Of a stretch of 64,000 nucleotides of DNA, positions 18,900 through 31,648 are shown one piece after another. The DNA is taken from positions 31,821,896 to 31,885,895 of the forward strand of contig NC_067206.1 in the NCBI RefSeq assembly GCF_026262505.1, in the 5' to 3' direction. Source of the DNA: Trichomonas vaginalis G3. Taxonomy: Eukaryota > Parabasalia > Trichomonadida > Trichomonadidae. Below the pieces are notes generated by a model. That model saw nothing but the letters and a program-made list of their open reading frames with translations, was not told the origin of the DNA and made no database searches. Every line of letters begins with the position of its first letter. Position 1 is the first letter of the stretch. The position numbers and the translations under genes were made by a program.

Positions 18900-20647
18900 A
18901 TGATTTTCTATTTGTTTACATCCGCAAATAGCGAAAATGGAATATTCCAAAAAGTATTTAAGGGTCCATTGTAAGGCCAAATAAGGCCTATCGTCATCCC
19001 AAAAATATTGCTCAAGATGGTGTTTTTTTTTTAAAAACTTAAAAAACACAAAAAAATTAACTTTACTCTTTTGAGATCCTTATCAGATGTGCAACAATTT
19101 GATGCAGTATCGCAATTCAAATCCGATTTTTTAATGTAGATGTACTCTAACATTCTTGAAAAAATGCAAAATGATATTAATTAAGCTTTTCATTTCTGTA
19201 TCATACACGAAACAAAATCATTTATTATACTAAAATTTATCAAAGTTTGAATAATGAAAAAAATAATATCTAAATTTTTACATTGAGTCGGCTATTGATA
19301 TGGTCAATATTAAATCGTTTAAAAATGGGCATTGGCCAGAATAATACCCACTAAAATATACTTTTTTTTAAATGTTATCAATTTGTTATGGTATATCTTT
19401 ATGATAATGAATAAAATGCTTATCTTTCATAAGTAAATACATAATTTATGCTGAAACACAAAAAATAACACGAAAATTTTTTGCCAACATTTCAAAACTA
19501 AGGATAATGTTTTGAATATATAAACAATAATACTTTGTCTGGAGAATTAAATTTGTGCTATCCAATTGTCAATTCTTTGAATTTGTTATAAAATGCACGA
19601 TATTCCGACATTAGCCTCTTTAAATATAAACTACATGCATCACAATATTAGTATGTAATGGCATTAAAGCGAATTTCCTAATTTCTTCTCAATTTAATTC
19701 CTAGAAAAACTTAGGAATTAATGATTGGAAATAGGTCAAAAAATTCCTAATATAAAATTCATACTTATAATCAAATCAAAATTCGAAAATATCTATTTTT
19801 CAAAACACGCATCCAGAAGCAAAAAAAATAGGAAAAAATCATGTTCTTATAAAACTCGCTGATTTTGCAATTTTTATGTGATTTGAAGTGATAGAATATA
19901 TTATCATCTTATTAAAACATATACTTCATTGTTACATTCACAAAATATTAATCAGAACACTAGGAAAAGTGGATTTTCGAAAAAAGACGATAACGATTAT
20001 TTGCAAATCGCCTCTCAATTTTGAGAGACTTTCAATTTTTACAGTGGACCCTTAATGATAAAATAGTTCTCATTGACGTTAGTGGTTCCTCAAAACAAGA
20101 CATTAATGGCTCAATGCAAATGACGAAACCAGAATATGCTATATATCCATGGAACAAGCGATACGACTGGTGTTCCAATTGTGGCCGAAATTATGATGAG
20201 CATCCATATATCAGATTTTCTCTGAAAAACAAAAGATTCAATTTTAACAGTTATTTCGTTCGATGTGGTTGCTGTTATGCACTTTGTTGTTGCGAAGATG
20301 ATGATTTGAGATGCTTCCATTGTTGCTTGTATTCGTGGTCTCTTATGATATCAGATGATAATAAAACGTGGACAGAAGTTCATCGAATGAAAGACGAAGA
20401 TATGCGTCGATGCAACGAGAAGACATACAAACTTGACAAAACGTACAGTGCTAAATATGTTGAAGTCATCCAGAACGAAGCATGTCCGGGTGATCCTCCA
20501 TGCATTGCTCTTAACCGATTTGAACTTTATGGCGATGTCATTGATGACAACGGTGTTTCCGATGATTTTGTTTCATACCACGACGATGACGACGATGTCA
20601 GTATCATTGGCCATATCTCCAAAAACGGCAATGTCAAACTCGTATAA
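18900..20647 (+). pseudogene. Cys-rich discoidin-like gene copy B, split by a TTAA-flanked insertion
   Basis: Codons 1-20 (MIFYLFTSANSENGIFQKVF) lie at 18900-18961 and the rest of the gene resumes at 20052-20647. Between them is a 1090-bp insertion at 18962-20051. Intact paralogues read AAAGTATTTAATGATAA across this point, so insertion with TTAA duplication is directly visible. The downstream part is intact: NDKIVLIDVSGSSKQDI, YDWCSNC, loop ALCCCEDDDLRCFHCC and tail VSIIGHISKNGNVKLV. Unless the insertion is spliced out, the product would lack its signal peptide. Loop and neighbouring DNA are nearly identical to copy F (42538-43206), which suggests gene conversion. Confidence 0.85.
18962..20051. 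mobile_element. Non-autonomous TTAA-flanked DNA element (1090 bp)
   Basis: Ends GGGTCCATTGTAA and TTACAGTGGACCC (reverse complement of GGGTCCACTGTAA) form a ~13-bp inverted repeat with one mismatch. The flanks are TTAA at 18958-18961 and 20052-20055. TTAA duplication suggests a piggyBac-like mobiliser; a TA-duplicating Tc1/mariner reading (ends AGGGTCC) fits equally well. No transposase frame inside; the interior is AT-rich, with AGGCCAAATAAGGCCT near its left end. The right-end sequence TACAGTGGACCC recurs exactly at 49973-49984. Confidence 0.8.
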
Positions 20648-21431
20648 AAATTCTTACAAAATTTCACAAGCAAACGACTTTTGAATTTAATTAGTCATTT
20701 TATATGATTTCATTTTTATTCTTTTTATTATTAATACATATGATTTTCTCTTTATTTTTATATTGTTTTAAACATCCTCATATACACGATCTTCATTAAT
20801 ATTTTGTATCTATTTATTTTGATTTGCGCGATATGGATACAAATTGAACAAAACAAGTTACTTATGAAGAACTTTGCATGTTCTTATTAGAGATTCATGA
20901 TCCGGCTCAAACTAATAGTTAAGGACCAGACATCCATCTTCTATGCAGCAGTGATATCTTTTACATTGGCGAAAACCAGAAGGAAACTGTTCTTAATGTT
21001 AATCAAGTCAATACTTACGTTGCAGAAGCGATAAGATCTGGGGTGTCGAAGATTACCAACAGAACTATTATGATAAGAATTGTGAAGAAACATATTGCCA
21101 TAGAAGTGTGAAGGAATTTTAATTCGGCAAAAATGGTTTAATATAACTTATATATGACAATCTACTTAATCTTTTTTTCTATAGAATTATGCCCACATAT
21201 TTGAATTGAAGAATCTCCATAAGTAGAAAATTGCAGATTATGTATCTCATTAAGACCTCTTCTAATTTCAATAATCATATCTAACATCAATTTGAAAAGC
21301 ATGATTGCTATAGTTAATAATAAACTCATCTCACTACATCCGAGGATGAAACATAATAATGAAATTATAAAATCTCATGAATGTATCGATGTTACTTTAT
21401 TTGATTTGATTTATTAATAGAATTTTCTTTG
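20648..21431. other. Intergenic region left of the Maverick
   Basis: 20735-20820 is similar to 38415-38505, downstream of copy C on the other side of the Maverick, so it is part of the duplicated array unit. 20878-21111 is a possible relic, listed separately. The remainder is AT-rich without recognisable genes. CTTTG at 21427-21431 is the left copy of the Maverick target-site duplication. Confidence 0.5.
20878..21111 (+). pseudogene. Possible coding relic of unknown origin
   Basis: From ATG 20878 (MFLLEIHDPAQTNS) there is one in-frame TAA, then the same frame continues to TGA 21109-21111 with protein-like composition (DIFYIGENQKETVLNV, YVAEAIRSGVSKITNRTIMI). It is slightly richer in GC than its flanks. 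Not recognised; could be chance. Confidence 0.2.
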
Positions 21432-21640
21432 AAAAAAAAAAAAAAAAAAAAAAAAAAAAGGTAGTGGGGCTTCCAGGCACTTCGTGCCCTCTAGCCCTGA
21501 AGATGTTTAGTATAAATGAAGTTTTTATTCGGAGGGCTTCCAGGCGCGTTGCGCCCTCTAGCCCCGAAGATGTTTAGTATAAATGAAGTTTTTATTCGGA
21601 GGGCTTCCAGGCGCGTTGCGCCCTCTAGCCCATAAAAAAT
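21432..21640. repeat. Left terminus of Maverick 1: homopolymer, TIR and tandem sub-units
   Basis: After A28, the TIR begins GGTAGTGGGGCTTCC. Its ~67-bp unit (21466-21532) is repeated at 21533-21599 and partly at 21600-21632. Each unit holds a short palindrome within GGGCTTCC...CTCTAGCCC. The palindrome differs (GGCACTTCGTGCC in the first, GGCGCGTTGCGCC in the next two) while still pairing. The right terminus has one unit only. Confidence 0.85.
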
Positions 21641-21904
21641 TTCTGAGGACGAGCCAGCCGTTGACTTTTTTGTAGAGCACTCAAAATAGTATAACTTTGT
21701 CCGGACAAGTAAGGGTCTATCGTCGCTACAGGAAAAGTTACAGGCGTTCCAAGGAAGTACTTTGAGAAGCCTTTTCTCCATTATAGAATGAGATAGGACG
21801 GTTATTTTACAAAACTGACAACACTTTGACCGAGTAGTTTTTTGTGCTGAACAAAAAGTGTCATATAAACATCTGTCAAAAACCGCTTTTTAACTTCACT
21901 TAAA

Positions 21905-24900
21905 ATGCCACGTAAGCTACGTAAGAATATACGTAAGAGGAAGGGAGCATTGAAACATCCAATAGTAAAACTGACACCACAACAACAGTTGCAACAACAA
22001 ATGATGAATGACCCCACTATGTTGCAACAAATGTCAAGCAACCCTATGCTTTTAAACCGAGTTATTGGTGCACAGAGTGGAGGTTTAAGAGCGGCACTTT
22101 TAGCGAAAATGGCAGGCTATGGTGGAGCTGCAGACGGAACAGCTTATAACCCTCAAAGTCAAATGAATTTGAGTTCACTCAAAAATCAAATAACAGATGT
22201 CAAAAAGTCAAACATAGACATACAGAAACAAATAAGTGAAAACGAAAAAGAACTAGAATATGACAGACACACAAAGAAACTCAATGAGTTAAACGTAGAG
22301 AAAAAGAAGAAAGAAGAACAACTGAAAGAACTAAGTACAGAGGAATATGCGAAAAAAGTGTCAGAAAAAGCGCAGAAGTAGCAAAAATGGAACAAGATGT
22401 TATAAATTTGAAAAACCATACTACTCAATATAAAGTACTGAAAGATGAAGAGATAAAACAAAAAGCCCTGAAGACATATATGGATAGCGATGAGTATAAA
22501 AAAGAAGTTGAAGCAAATGTAAAGGCAGAAAAACTTTTACAGTTGCAAAACCAAACCGTACAGTATGAAAATTAGCACAAGAAAGTAAAAATAACGACGC
22601 AGCCATGCAAAAGGCAATGAAAAGCGCAGAATATATAAAAGCTAATAATGACTGGTTGATGCCCAAGCCAACGCCAAAGCAGCCCAACTTTATGGGTCAA
22701 TAAGGACAAAAATACAAGCGGATGAAGACAGTTCAAATGAAGCTTTAATGAATGCTGACTTTAAGAACGCCTTCGAAGCTCTTCATAGTAAGGTGAAACT
22801 AGTGAACGACTTCTCATCTGGAAGAAACTGAAGTCTGAAGGTTTCGACAAAGAGTTAAGAGAAGTAGCACAAAATATGACGAAAATAACAGATGCAGCAA
22901 CGAGACAGGCAGTTCAAGTGCCTATGACGCCGTTAGAGCAACTGTTGTGGAAAGTCAAGAAAAAGAGTTACAACAGACCAAAAACAGACCTAGTAATGCT
23001 TTCTTAAGACGAAAAGTCAGGTAGGACATTATGCTGCAGATGGAACTATGTGCCAGCTGGTGGAACTTATATACCAGCTGGTGGAACTTATATACTAGCT
23101 AGTGGAACTTATATACCACCAAACCCTCCAAGAGAAGCACCTGCACCAGGACTACCTAAAACATTTACATCGTCACATGGACACAGACACAGGCATGCAC
23201 CAAAACAACAACAACAACCAACAGTTCAAAATCCAGCACCACAACCAACAGTTCAAAACACTGCACCACAACCAACAGTTCAAAACACTGCACCACAACC
23301 AACAGTTCAAAACACTGCACAGCAACAACCACAAACAGAGCAAGGACATAAAAGAAGTAGAGAAAAAGGAAACCAAGAATTCTTAAAAATGCTTAAGGAA
23401 GATTATGGTTACCCAGATACTCTTGACTTTAGTGACAGATATAAAGAAGCTATTAAAAAGTTCAAGGAAGGAAATACTGACCCGAACCTATTTAGCTTTA
23501 TGGTTCAGCACCAAATGGGATATAATTTCAAACCTGGAAAATACAAGCTCGCTAAGGGATATGATTTAATAGCATATCATCCAAATGACATGGATGAATT
23601 TACTCCGAGATATTTGATGTCAGAGCTAAATGACAATTCAACTTTCGTCATGAAACGCGTAAAAAATAGAGACGGAACGAAAGAACAAAAGCTTATGAAT
23701 GCGGATGACGTAGATAGGGAAATTGTTGAAAACGGTCTCGGAATATATGAAATGCCAGCAGATGAGGTACAAGAAACTCCACAGGAAGAGTTCAGATACA
23801 ACCAGACATGGAAGAAATAGTTCAGCAACAACAGCTAGAAGAGCCTGAAGGAAACGAACAAGTCCTTCCTTTGGAAACTAATTCACAGAACTAGATGAAG
23901 ATTTGGAACAGCCGAAAAATCTTGACCCTCAACAAGAGTATGCGGAGAATATGGAATATTTCCAAGAGTCTAAGAAAGATTCGGCTGACATAGTAGAAGA
24001 ATATCGAAAATGTTTGCCGACATACAAAAGACTCCAACACCAGATGAAAATATTCAGCATAGAATGAAAGTACTGAAAGAAAATGTACACAAATACAACA
24101 ACCCTTTTTACTTACGAGCATTTAACGTTCAATCTTCGGATGAACTCGGTGAAAATAAAAGGTTAAATTTCAAGAAAACATATAGAAATGAAACATTGTT
24201 TAAAGTTCATTCAGAACCTAACCAAGATGGAAACAAACCTACTTTTGTTTCTGCAGACGATGGAACTACAATGAGATGGGGTCATAAAGCTAATCCAGAT
24301 AGGTGGTTCATAAACTTACAACCACAATTCCAAGAAGTTGTAGACGCAATGGAATTGAATGGTGAACGAGATATAGCTGGTATTTTAAGCGCGGCTTTAA
24401 TGCCATTGAAAGTATGAAACATGCAGATATTTTGGACCAGTATGAAATGAACATGGCTGATGGAAATATAACACCTGACGTTCTAGAACATTTTATCTCA
24501 AAGAACTACACAGAACCATAGAGATGGTATATTTGGTGAAGAGTTTAGAAAGAAAGTTAGGGAGGGAGAAGGAAGAGAACCTATTGTACATGACCTTGCA
24601 AATGAAAGTTTACAAAATGTCATAAAAACTTACTTTGCAGACAATGAACCGAGAAGGGATGAATATTTAAGAAAACTCAAATGGACAGTACAAATGAAAT
24701 GTTAGTATTGAAAAACATGTTCCTTGACAAAATAAAACCAACTACAGAAATAAACGACGCAAGACTGAAAGATTGGGTAAAAGCTTTCCCATTCACAAAA
24801 GATATAGTTGGTAACATGGAAAGAAACCAGAATGGCTACAAAAACATATATTTGGAAACGAGCATATTCCATATGGACAAGCTCTGTTTGAAGAGCTTGA

Positions 24901-25168
24901 ACCAGAAACTCAGGAAAGAGTCATGCAAACAATACGCAAAGACTCAAATACAAACTATGACAAACTCTTTCTAGGATATAGGTTACCTGAGATGGGCGAC
25001 CAGAGCCAAAAGGCAAAAAGGACATGGGAAATTTGCAACATACTAGATGAACATGAGGCAAAGATGCAACAACTTGAAGCAGAGGGCAATGAAGGAAAAA
25101 GAAGAGTTAAAAACTCAGTCAGGAAGAAAGTAAAGCTTGGTCCACGTGGGTTCTATTATGACATATAA
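21905..25168 (+). CDS. Maverick 1: block of unknown structural-type proteins (broken)
   Basis: Begins with a very basic segment (MPRKLRKNIRKRKGALKHP), then a Gln-rich and long coiled-coil region, a Gly/Pro/Gln low-complexity stretch with a His-rich patch (HGHRHRHAPK), then acidic and globular segments. The same block in element 2 (59337-62531) is less damaged. A basic start, coiled coil and position just before the capsid-like region suggest a virion-associated or DNA-binding protein, but that is inference. Family unknown. Broken in this copy. Confidence 0.6.
23217..23325 (+). repeat. 30-bp minisatellite in the Gln/Pro-rich region of Maverick 1
   Basis: About four tandem copies of a ~30-bp unit encode a repeating PTVQN(P/T)APQ. 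Element 2 has fewer and slightly different units at the same place, so repeat number varies between copies. Confidence 0.75.
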
Positions 25169-25189
25169 ATCCAACTATTCTATATTTTT

Positions 25190-26800
25190 ACTCATTGAAT
25201 TGTACGCCGCTCAGAATATAACGCCAACAGTTTTGGATGCCATGAATGGAAATGTTTCCGAATGGTATAACGATGCGACAATGCCATTAGAAGGTCAGAA
25301 ATAGTTCCTGGAACTTACGAATATACAACTGCTGTTTCTTATGGAAACGTAGGTGAGTTTGGAGAAGGTTCTTCAACAACAGTAGATATTGCTTGCGACA
25401 GGTTTCATATAATTTCTATTGACAACTCTTTCTTATACGTGGAACAAGACATTGAAATAAAACCTTCTGCCAAGTTGTCTGACAAGAAAGGTTGCAATGG
25501 AATTTTCTATGTCGGATACCAATATGCTCCAGAAGTTTTCATGGGATATAAGATATATTCTAACTCTGACTTAGTTCAAACAGTAACATGGGCAAACTAT
25601 GAATGGTTCGCTTTGAGAAACTCAGTACAACCACAAGCTAGAGAACAAACAGACCAGTACGCAACCATTGAGAAAATAAGAAGACTTGACCTAACGTTCC
25701 AGGAGTTTATGTTACCTTTCTGGTTCAGATGGAAATGCTGTCACTAAAGTAAAACTGAAACTTAGGTTCTTTGTCATCTTTCTCATCTTCAGGTTTTTAA
25801 GATACTTGCCAAACTGGGCAGGAAAAATTTCTATTGAACTTACTCCAAGCAAAAATAACTTAGTCATTGCACCAACGCAAGACCCATTCACTCTTACAGA
25901 CGTAAAGGGAGCAAATCAAACGTCATTCGCCGAATTTTGCAAAGACAAAGTTGACTTAGACTTTGGTTTCTCAAACCTCAACACTGAAGTAAGGTATTAT
26001 TTCAATGCTGCTGGAACTGCTTGGGACCCAGTTAGGTTTACATGCGAACAGTTTATGCAAGAGAATAGAAAGCAGACTTGCAGTCTATATGTTGGACCCA
26101 GATATTTCAAATGCTTTAGCTGCCAAATATATTGCAGTTCCACTTATGTTCCCTATACACAATATCTGTCAAAGACTTTGCAGGTGAAGTTGGAAACCAA
26201 AATCCAGGAACCGCAGGTGCAAGAACAGATATTGCTTTAACAACTGCAATGAAACACGCAGATACTATGTTTGTACTGTTCAGACGAACTATAAATGACT
26301 ATTCTTGTTTCTACAACCCTGGTATTAAATATCATATAAACATAGATGGCAAATATTATCCAAGAGAAGAATATTCTACAGTTGAGGATATGAGGTCATA
26401 CAACTTGACATTAGATGCTATGAACTTTAACAACAACTTCACAACAACCATTAACCCTGAAATGCAAAGTTCTATTATGCCATATGTGAAAGTATGGACT
26501 CATACAGGAAGTCAAAAAACTCAATATACAAATGGAGACCGTTCAAACTTTTGGCTTGGCATTCCATTTGCTGACTCAGAAGACTTTATGGGTGGTATTT
26601 CAACTGTTGGTACTGTACAAATACAATATACTGGTGACAGAGACGGTCCATATGAACTGAGAGCAAAGAAGTTTACAAAACCAATAGCACTTTTCACGGA
26701 AGATGCTCTTTTGAAGATTCGTTCGATGAAACCTGCTGGGGCTCCTCAGATTGGCATAACGACAGCTTCCATCGAGCAGATTTTGGCAGCAGGTCAGTAA
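25190..26800 (+). CDS. Maverick 1: putative major capsid protein region (broken)
   Basis: A ~540-codon region rich in beta-strand-like sequence, with blocks such as LYVEQDIEIKP, FIFRFLRYLPNWAGK-like and PYVKVWTHTG. Size, composition and position suit the double jelly-roll major capsid protein of Mavericks/Polintons. The call comes from resemblance and context, not from a search. The homologous region of element 2 starts near 62558 and runs off the window. Broken in this copy. Confidence 0.55.
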
Positions 26801-27113
26801 GTTGTTCTTGAACTGACTTCTCTCCGTCAAATATTGACAGTACGCCAGTTTTGACATAGTATTGTATTATAAACTTTCCTTTAGTAATATCGGTCAGTTT
26901 TGTTGTTATATTTTTGTCAACGTCAAGAACTTTCACCATTTCAGTTATACCAACTCTCTCTGCTTTATGAAAATATTTTGGTTCAGCAAAGACTGCTATT
27001 CTATAACATTTTCCATTGTTTGTATAAAGAACTATTCTGTCAATGTATTTGTATTGTTTGTGAGTATAAACTTTGTTCTGCTTCAATTCAATAAGATATC
27101 CGAATACGTCCAT
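26694..27113 (-). CDS. Maverick 1: small protein of unknown function (139 aa)
   Basis: One open frame beginning MDVFGYLIELKQNK, on the strand opposite to the capsid-like region and overlapping its 3' end. Predicted alpha/beta with no motif I recognise. The first ~110 residues are the likely real extent, since the C-terminal part overlaps the capsid-like coding region. Confidence 0.45.
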   Translation of the reverse strand: MDVFGYLIELKQNKVYTHKQYKYIDRIVLYTNNGKCYRIAVFAEPKYFHKAERVGITEMVKVLDVDKNITTKLTDITKGKFIIQYYVKTGVLSIFDGEKSVQEQLTDLLPKSARWKLSLCQSEEPQQVSSNESSKEHLP

Positions 27114-27132
27114 CTTTTTATTCGAAGTAAAA

Positions 27133-27750
27133 TGTCATTTCCGAAAAATAGAAGCGTAAGTGTTTCAAAAGGTTTAATGGCGGTGGCAGATGTGAAGTTA
27201 AATTCACCAACTCAAACAAACAGTCAAAGTGTTGTTGTCAATGTCAAAGAAAGAGATGTTGAAGTGGGGAAACCATACGAAGACGAAGATGGTATAACAA
27301 TAGTTCCTGTAAAAGAACAACCAACATATCCTGAAGTTAGAGAGACTTAAGTTCTGTTGCAGATATTCGAAATGACTACATGCAACTTAAAGACAAACTT
27401 AAAACTCAGGAGAAGATTTGTCAAGCTTTAGGTATAATGTTAACTTGGTCGAACACAACCCTGTAAAAGTGAACTCATATGTCATCGCACCTCATGAAGT
27501 TTTGAAAGAACTATTGAAACTTTTGACAGAGGCAGACGATATAAACATCAAAGAAATAGAAAACCAAAAAGAGAGAGAGAGAGTATACACGAGAACCACG
27601 GATCGGTGGCTTCACTCTCTCCAATCTGAGACCGTTCAGCTCTCACAGAGAAGAGTTGACTCCAACGTAGAGTGCAGATGGCTGCAGAGTGTAAGATCCA
27701 TCGGAGACATAGCTGGTATTTTAAGCGCGGCTTTACCGAGCACTGATTGA
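27133..27750 (+). CDS. Maverick 1: two small unknown proteins (broken)
   Basis: The first reads from MSFPKNRSVSVSKG and is hydrophilic. The second starts near 27418 (RYNVNLVEHNPVKVNSYV). Neither matches a family I know. They lie between the capsid-like and polymerase-like regions. The tail of the second contains DIAGILSAAL, which also occurs in the 21905-25168 block, so a short internal duplication or exchange is possible. Confidence 0.4.
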
Positions 27751-28079
27751 AAAGATATTAAAATATGCAGATATACTTGTTGGTATTGGGTCAAGGTAAA
27801 GTATTGAACAAAATTAATGTGTGAACGTATGCCATTGTCGAACGAAAATACAGACAAACAGTTATATATGAGTTTGAGACCAAAGAATGGTGTAACTCGA
27901 CCTGTCCGATTCAAAGACTCAGGAGCGCCATGAAATTAAACGGAAATTAGCTAGGAAGGAATATAAAAAATGGACTGGTTGCCACCACCTCCACCTCCAC
28001 CACCTTTACCTGTTCCTCAAGTAAATAAGCCTTTCCCGTTCCCAAGAATTCCACATTTTAATTCAAATTCGAATAAAAA

Positions 28080-30050
28080 ACGTTTTATTTCATGCAATGT
28101 TTTATTTCTGTGCCGTCTTCAAGTATGCCCCAGTACTTACGCTTGGAGAGGACATGAACTTCGGTGAAAATTTTGTCCAATTTGAATTGACCCATCTTCT
28201 CACCGACTAAACCCATTTCAATGAGTTTGTTGTACCCTTCTTCGTTCGTCATGAGTGCGTCAATGTTCTCATAGTAAACCTTCCACTTTGGATTTGACTT
28301 CCGGAGAAGAATTTGTTGTAGTTGTCAAGGACTGCCTTTGCGAACTGAGGGTATGACCAATGTTCGACAATAGGTTTTAATGGTGGTTACTAAGCCATTT
28401 TGACCTTGAGTGAATTCGTACTTCAAAACAAAAGGAGAAAACCTTCAACAAGTTGTGTCGACCTTCTCATAATGTTTACTCTTCATCTCTTGAGGTTTCT
28501 TAATGGAATATCCCATGTCGAATTCATAAGCAATTTGAGTGTCATTGCAAGTTTGGGGTTTGAAGCTTTCTAATATCATACAGTTGTTGTATGACTTTTC
28601 CAACTGTATAGTTCTCTTCCTGGGAACTCACCATCTTCCGTTTGGAATTCCAGTCGGAATATATTGGACAAACCTCATGTACGCAAGGCGTTAAGGTCGA
28701 CATAGTATATCTTTTACATCTGAGTCGAACTTGTCGCAACCAATTGGTCCAGTTTGTGGAAATTCAAGTGAGTCTCTTATCTTCTGAGAAACTTCTTCCC
28801 TGTTATCTCATAAACATCGTCGAAGCAACCTGTTTCATATAAAACCTTCTGACCTAACTCAGATGCTCTCCAATACAATTTGACGTCAATTGGATGTCTC
28901 AATGGAAGTTTGTTTATAGCATCTTGAAGTTCTTGCAACCTCATTGGAAGTTCTTCTGGTTCAGGTTGGTATCCGAACAATCCAACTCCTTGTGGAATTG
29001 TGTACTTCTTTTGTACTAGAACTTTGTCTGGAACAACTTTTGGTCTTGCTAACAATGAAAAGTTTGTTTCGTCTTTTGGTACAAAAGTTTCTGTCAGCTT
29101 GTCATCTGGAATCGGTTCCAACAAGCCTTTCTCGAAAAGAATGTTAACAGCTCTGACAATGTTGCACTTGCCTTTTCCGAACAATGGGTTTGTAAGACTT
29201 TCGTTCAACATGAAGTGGTTGTGGACAATTACAATCTTCAACCATGGTAAGTCTTTGTCAACAACATAGTCGTCATGTGAAGAACCTTTAGCTGTAGGTA
29301 TGTTGACTCGGATATTGACATTTGCCAACGGTGCAATTTTTGCCAATTGACCTCTGAGCATGTACCTTGTCTTCACACATGACTCAAGATACTTCATTTT
29401 CTCTTCTGTAACAAGACCAGAGTTCCTGAGACATGTAAGAATACAAGGTTCATTGACAATTGTTTCAATTGAATTGTAAATTCCATACCTTGTCAAGTCA
29501 ATGTCAGACTTATTTCTGAACGGGAAATACCCAGCATGTTGTCTGACTGCTTGAGGGTTAGGTTGGTACCATTCGAACTTGACACTTGCAATTCCTTCAA
29601 TTGCATTCAAAATGTCTGAGTCGGAGTCAACCATTTGTTCTCTCTTTGTAGTCTTGAAAGCGTCAAGAAGTTTTGCAGCTGTTTGTTCATTGCCATTTGC
29701 ATAGTAAATGTGACCATCCAAATCTGTTATGGTCAATCTGAGATTGTATCCTTTCTTATTTCCGTCTTGAATTGCAGCAAGTACACCCATGAAGCCTTCT
29801 TTGTTCTTTCCATCGTCAAAGTTTACTGTAAAGGTTCGACCAGATGTAATTTGGCTTCTAACTTCACGGTACTTCTCATATGCATATCTTGTTCTTTCCA
29901 TGGGAGCATGACCATCCTCTGCACTACCTTTTTTCCTTCTCAAAGGATGCAATTGTTCGTCGTGTTTCCAGTAGAATCTGGCAAAGCNNNNNNNNNNNNN
30001 NNNNNNNNNNNNAACCGACAGCTTGCTGTGGTGTTTCATACAATGTCATG
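28080..30050 (-). CDS. Maverick 1: protein-primed family-B DNA polymerase-like region (broken, contains the N gap)
   Basis: The minus strand shows a long polymerase-like stretch, and near its 3' side a segment ending KYWGILEDGTEIKH, which resembles the C-terminal (thumb) part of Polinton PolB. Mavericks encode a protein-primed PolB for their own replication. The region is broken, and an assembly gap of 25 N (29988-30012) falls within its 5' part. The assignment rests on this C-terminal block and on context. Confidence 0.5.
29988..30012. other. Assembly gap, 25 N
   Basis: Run of 25 undetermined bases; true length unknown. Confidence 0.99.
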
Positions 30051-30164
30051 ACAAGATATACGTTATGAAAGGAGGTGAAACGTTGAACTTAAAGTATAGT
30101 TTCCCAGACGTCATAAAAATATTTGACGACCACAACATTTCATTAAAGTTTATTTGCTAAGTAA

Positions 30165-30605
30165 ATGGCAGAAGACATAATGGTTTATACTATTACGACT
30201 AAAAACCCTGGGTCATATAATTCTATAACAACAAACTTACAAAGTCCTCAAGGACGATATTGTAAACTGACCTTAAACACGGATGACGACTAAGCCTGTT
30301 TTGCTCTTTTGACACCAGAAGATTTTATTGTTGTGAATGGTAAAAAATACTCCTTTAAGATACTTACTCAATATACCACCAACAGGTTTTGTTGACTTAT
30401 TTAATACTTTAAGGACGAGTGTAACATGTGCTGCAACTAGAGCAGGTTTCATTATGTTTGGATGTCCGACTGAGTTTACTATAAACAATATGAGCTATAA
30501 TACAAAACTTATATCTGGTTTTTCTACTACAACAGTTTCCTATAACAGGAAAAGGTGTCATACAAGGAATGTCTATCTCTCAAAGCCGTCGTGTCCTTCA
30601 ACTTG
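30165..30605 (+). CDS. Maverick 1: unknown protein region (broken)
   Basis: Starts MAEDIMVYTITTKNPGSYNS and looks beta-rich (YCKLTLNTDD). A minor capsid or penton role would fit size and place but is not shown by any motif. Broken. Confidence 0.35.
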
Positions 30606-30845
30606 AGGTTCACTAACATCGAAAGGCATGTCCATAAGACGTTCTTCTTCTAACCTCTCTAGTCTGTTTGGATAATTGGCGCGCGCGGTTTCTAAGTCCA
30701 TTTCGTAGCGAAGACCAGACAATTTGTCATAGACTTTTATGGGTCTTCCCTTCTTATATTTAAACTTCTTCGAAACTCTCCAACCATATCTTTGCAACTC
30801 TGCTTTTATTCTAGCAGATTTTCTATCCATTCTATACGGGGGCAT
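30573..30845 (-). CDS. Maverick 1: small basic protein (90 aa)
   Basis: Open frame MPPYRMDRKSARIKAELQRY with a very basic N-terminal half (WRVSKKFKYKKGRPIKVYDK) and an acidic C-terminus. The basic half suggests nucleic-acid binding. No family recognised. Confidence 0.45.
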   Translation of the reverse strand: MPPYRMDRKSARIKAELQRYGWRVSKKFKYKKGRPIKVYDKLSGLRYEMDLETARANYPNRLERLEEERLMDMPFDVSEPQVEGHDGFER

Positions 30846-30931
30846 TTTTATAAAAATAAAAAAATATGTTTTTTTTCTTTACTTTACATAACCTCCTGCT
30901 ATCATAAGCCTTTGACGCCAACCCATACCAG

Positions 30932-31470
30932 CTAATGAAGGTTGACTTGGTTTAGTTTGGAAACTAAACTTTGTTTTTGGTTTATCTCAGTTTTTGGTTT
31001 TTCTTCTTCTATCGGTTTTTCGTCACTTTTCGGTTCCTCTGACTTTACCTCACTTGCAGGTATGGTTGTGTCGTCAACATCTTCATAAATATCATATGCC
31101 ATTTGTTTTTGTTTTCCTTTCAACTTTTTGTGTTGTTGTAAAGTTTAGAATATTTCGACTCTAAGTCATGAGATGTTCTATAATGAACTGTTGGTCAGTG
31201 AAGTAAACTTTTCCATCTGTTGTCTCGAAAGCTCCTTCAGACTTCAATATTTTATTTGTGAGAGTCTGTTTCTTTTTGAGATACTAGCCGTTCCATTTCT
31301 ATGAAAAGTGACTTTGTAGTTAGGGTTTGTATTTCCAGACCTGGCACTTTCTATTATTGAATTTTCTCTTCATCTGTAAGTCTTTGACAGGTTTTGACAA
31401 TGGTTCTGAACTTTTTGTTTGTGGTGTCAAATCTACCGTTTCAACTTCTTCGGTCATTTCATCTCAGTAA
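30932..31470 (-). CDS. Maverick 1: small acidic proteins of unknown function (broken)
   Basis: Includes a Glu/Lys-rich frame at 30932-31123 (MKGKQKQMAYDIYEDVDD). The adjoining sequence to ~31470 reads as further short minus-strand coding pieces. Nothing recognised. Confidence 0.3.
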
Positions 31471-31648
31471 AAAATTTTAGTTTGGTTTGTTTTCAACTGG
31501 TTGTTTAGGTTTTTTAAGTCGGTCTAAAACTTCCTGAGGTATAGGAAGAACTTGACAAACACGTTGTGTAACTGCTGGAAGTCGACAAATCCATCTTGAA
31601 CCCATTTGTCTCAATGCTGAATTGTTCATTTCATCTCAGTAAAAAACT

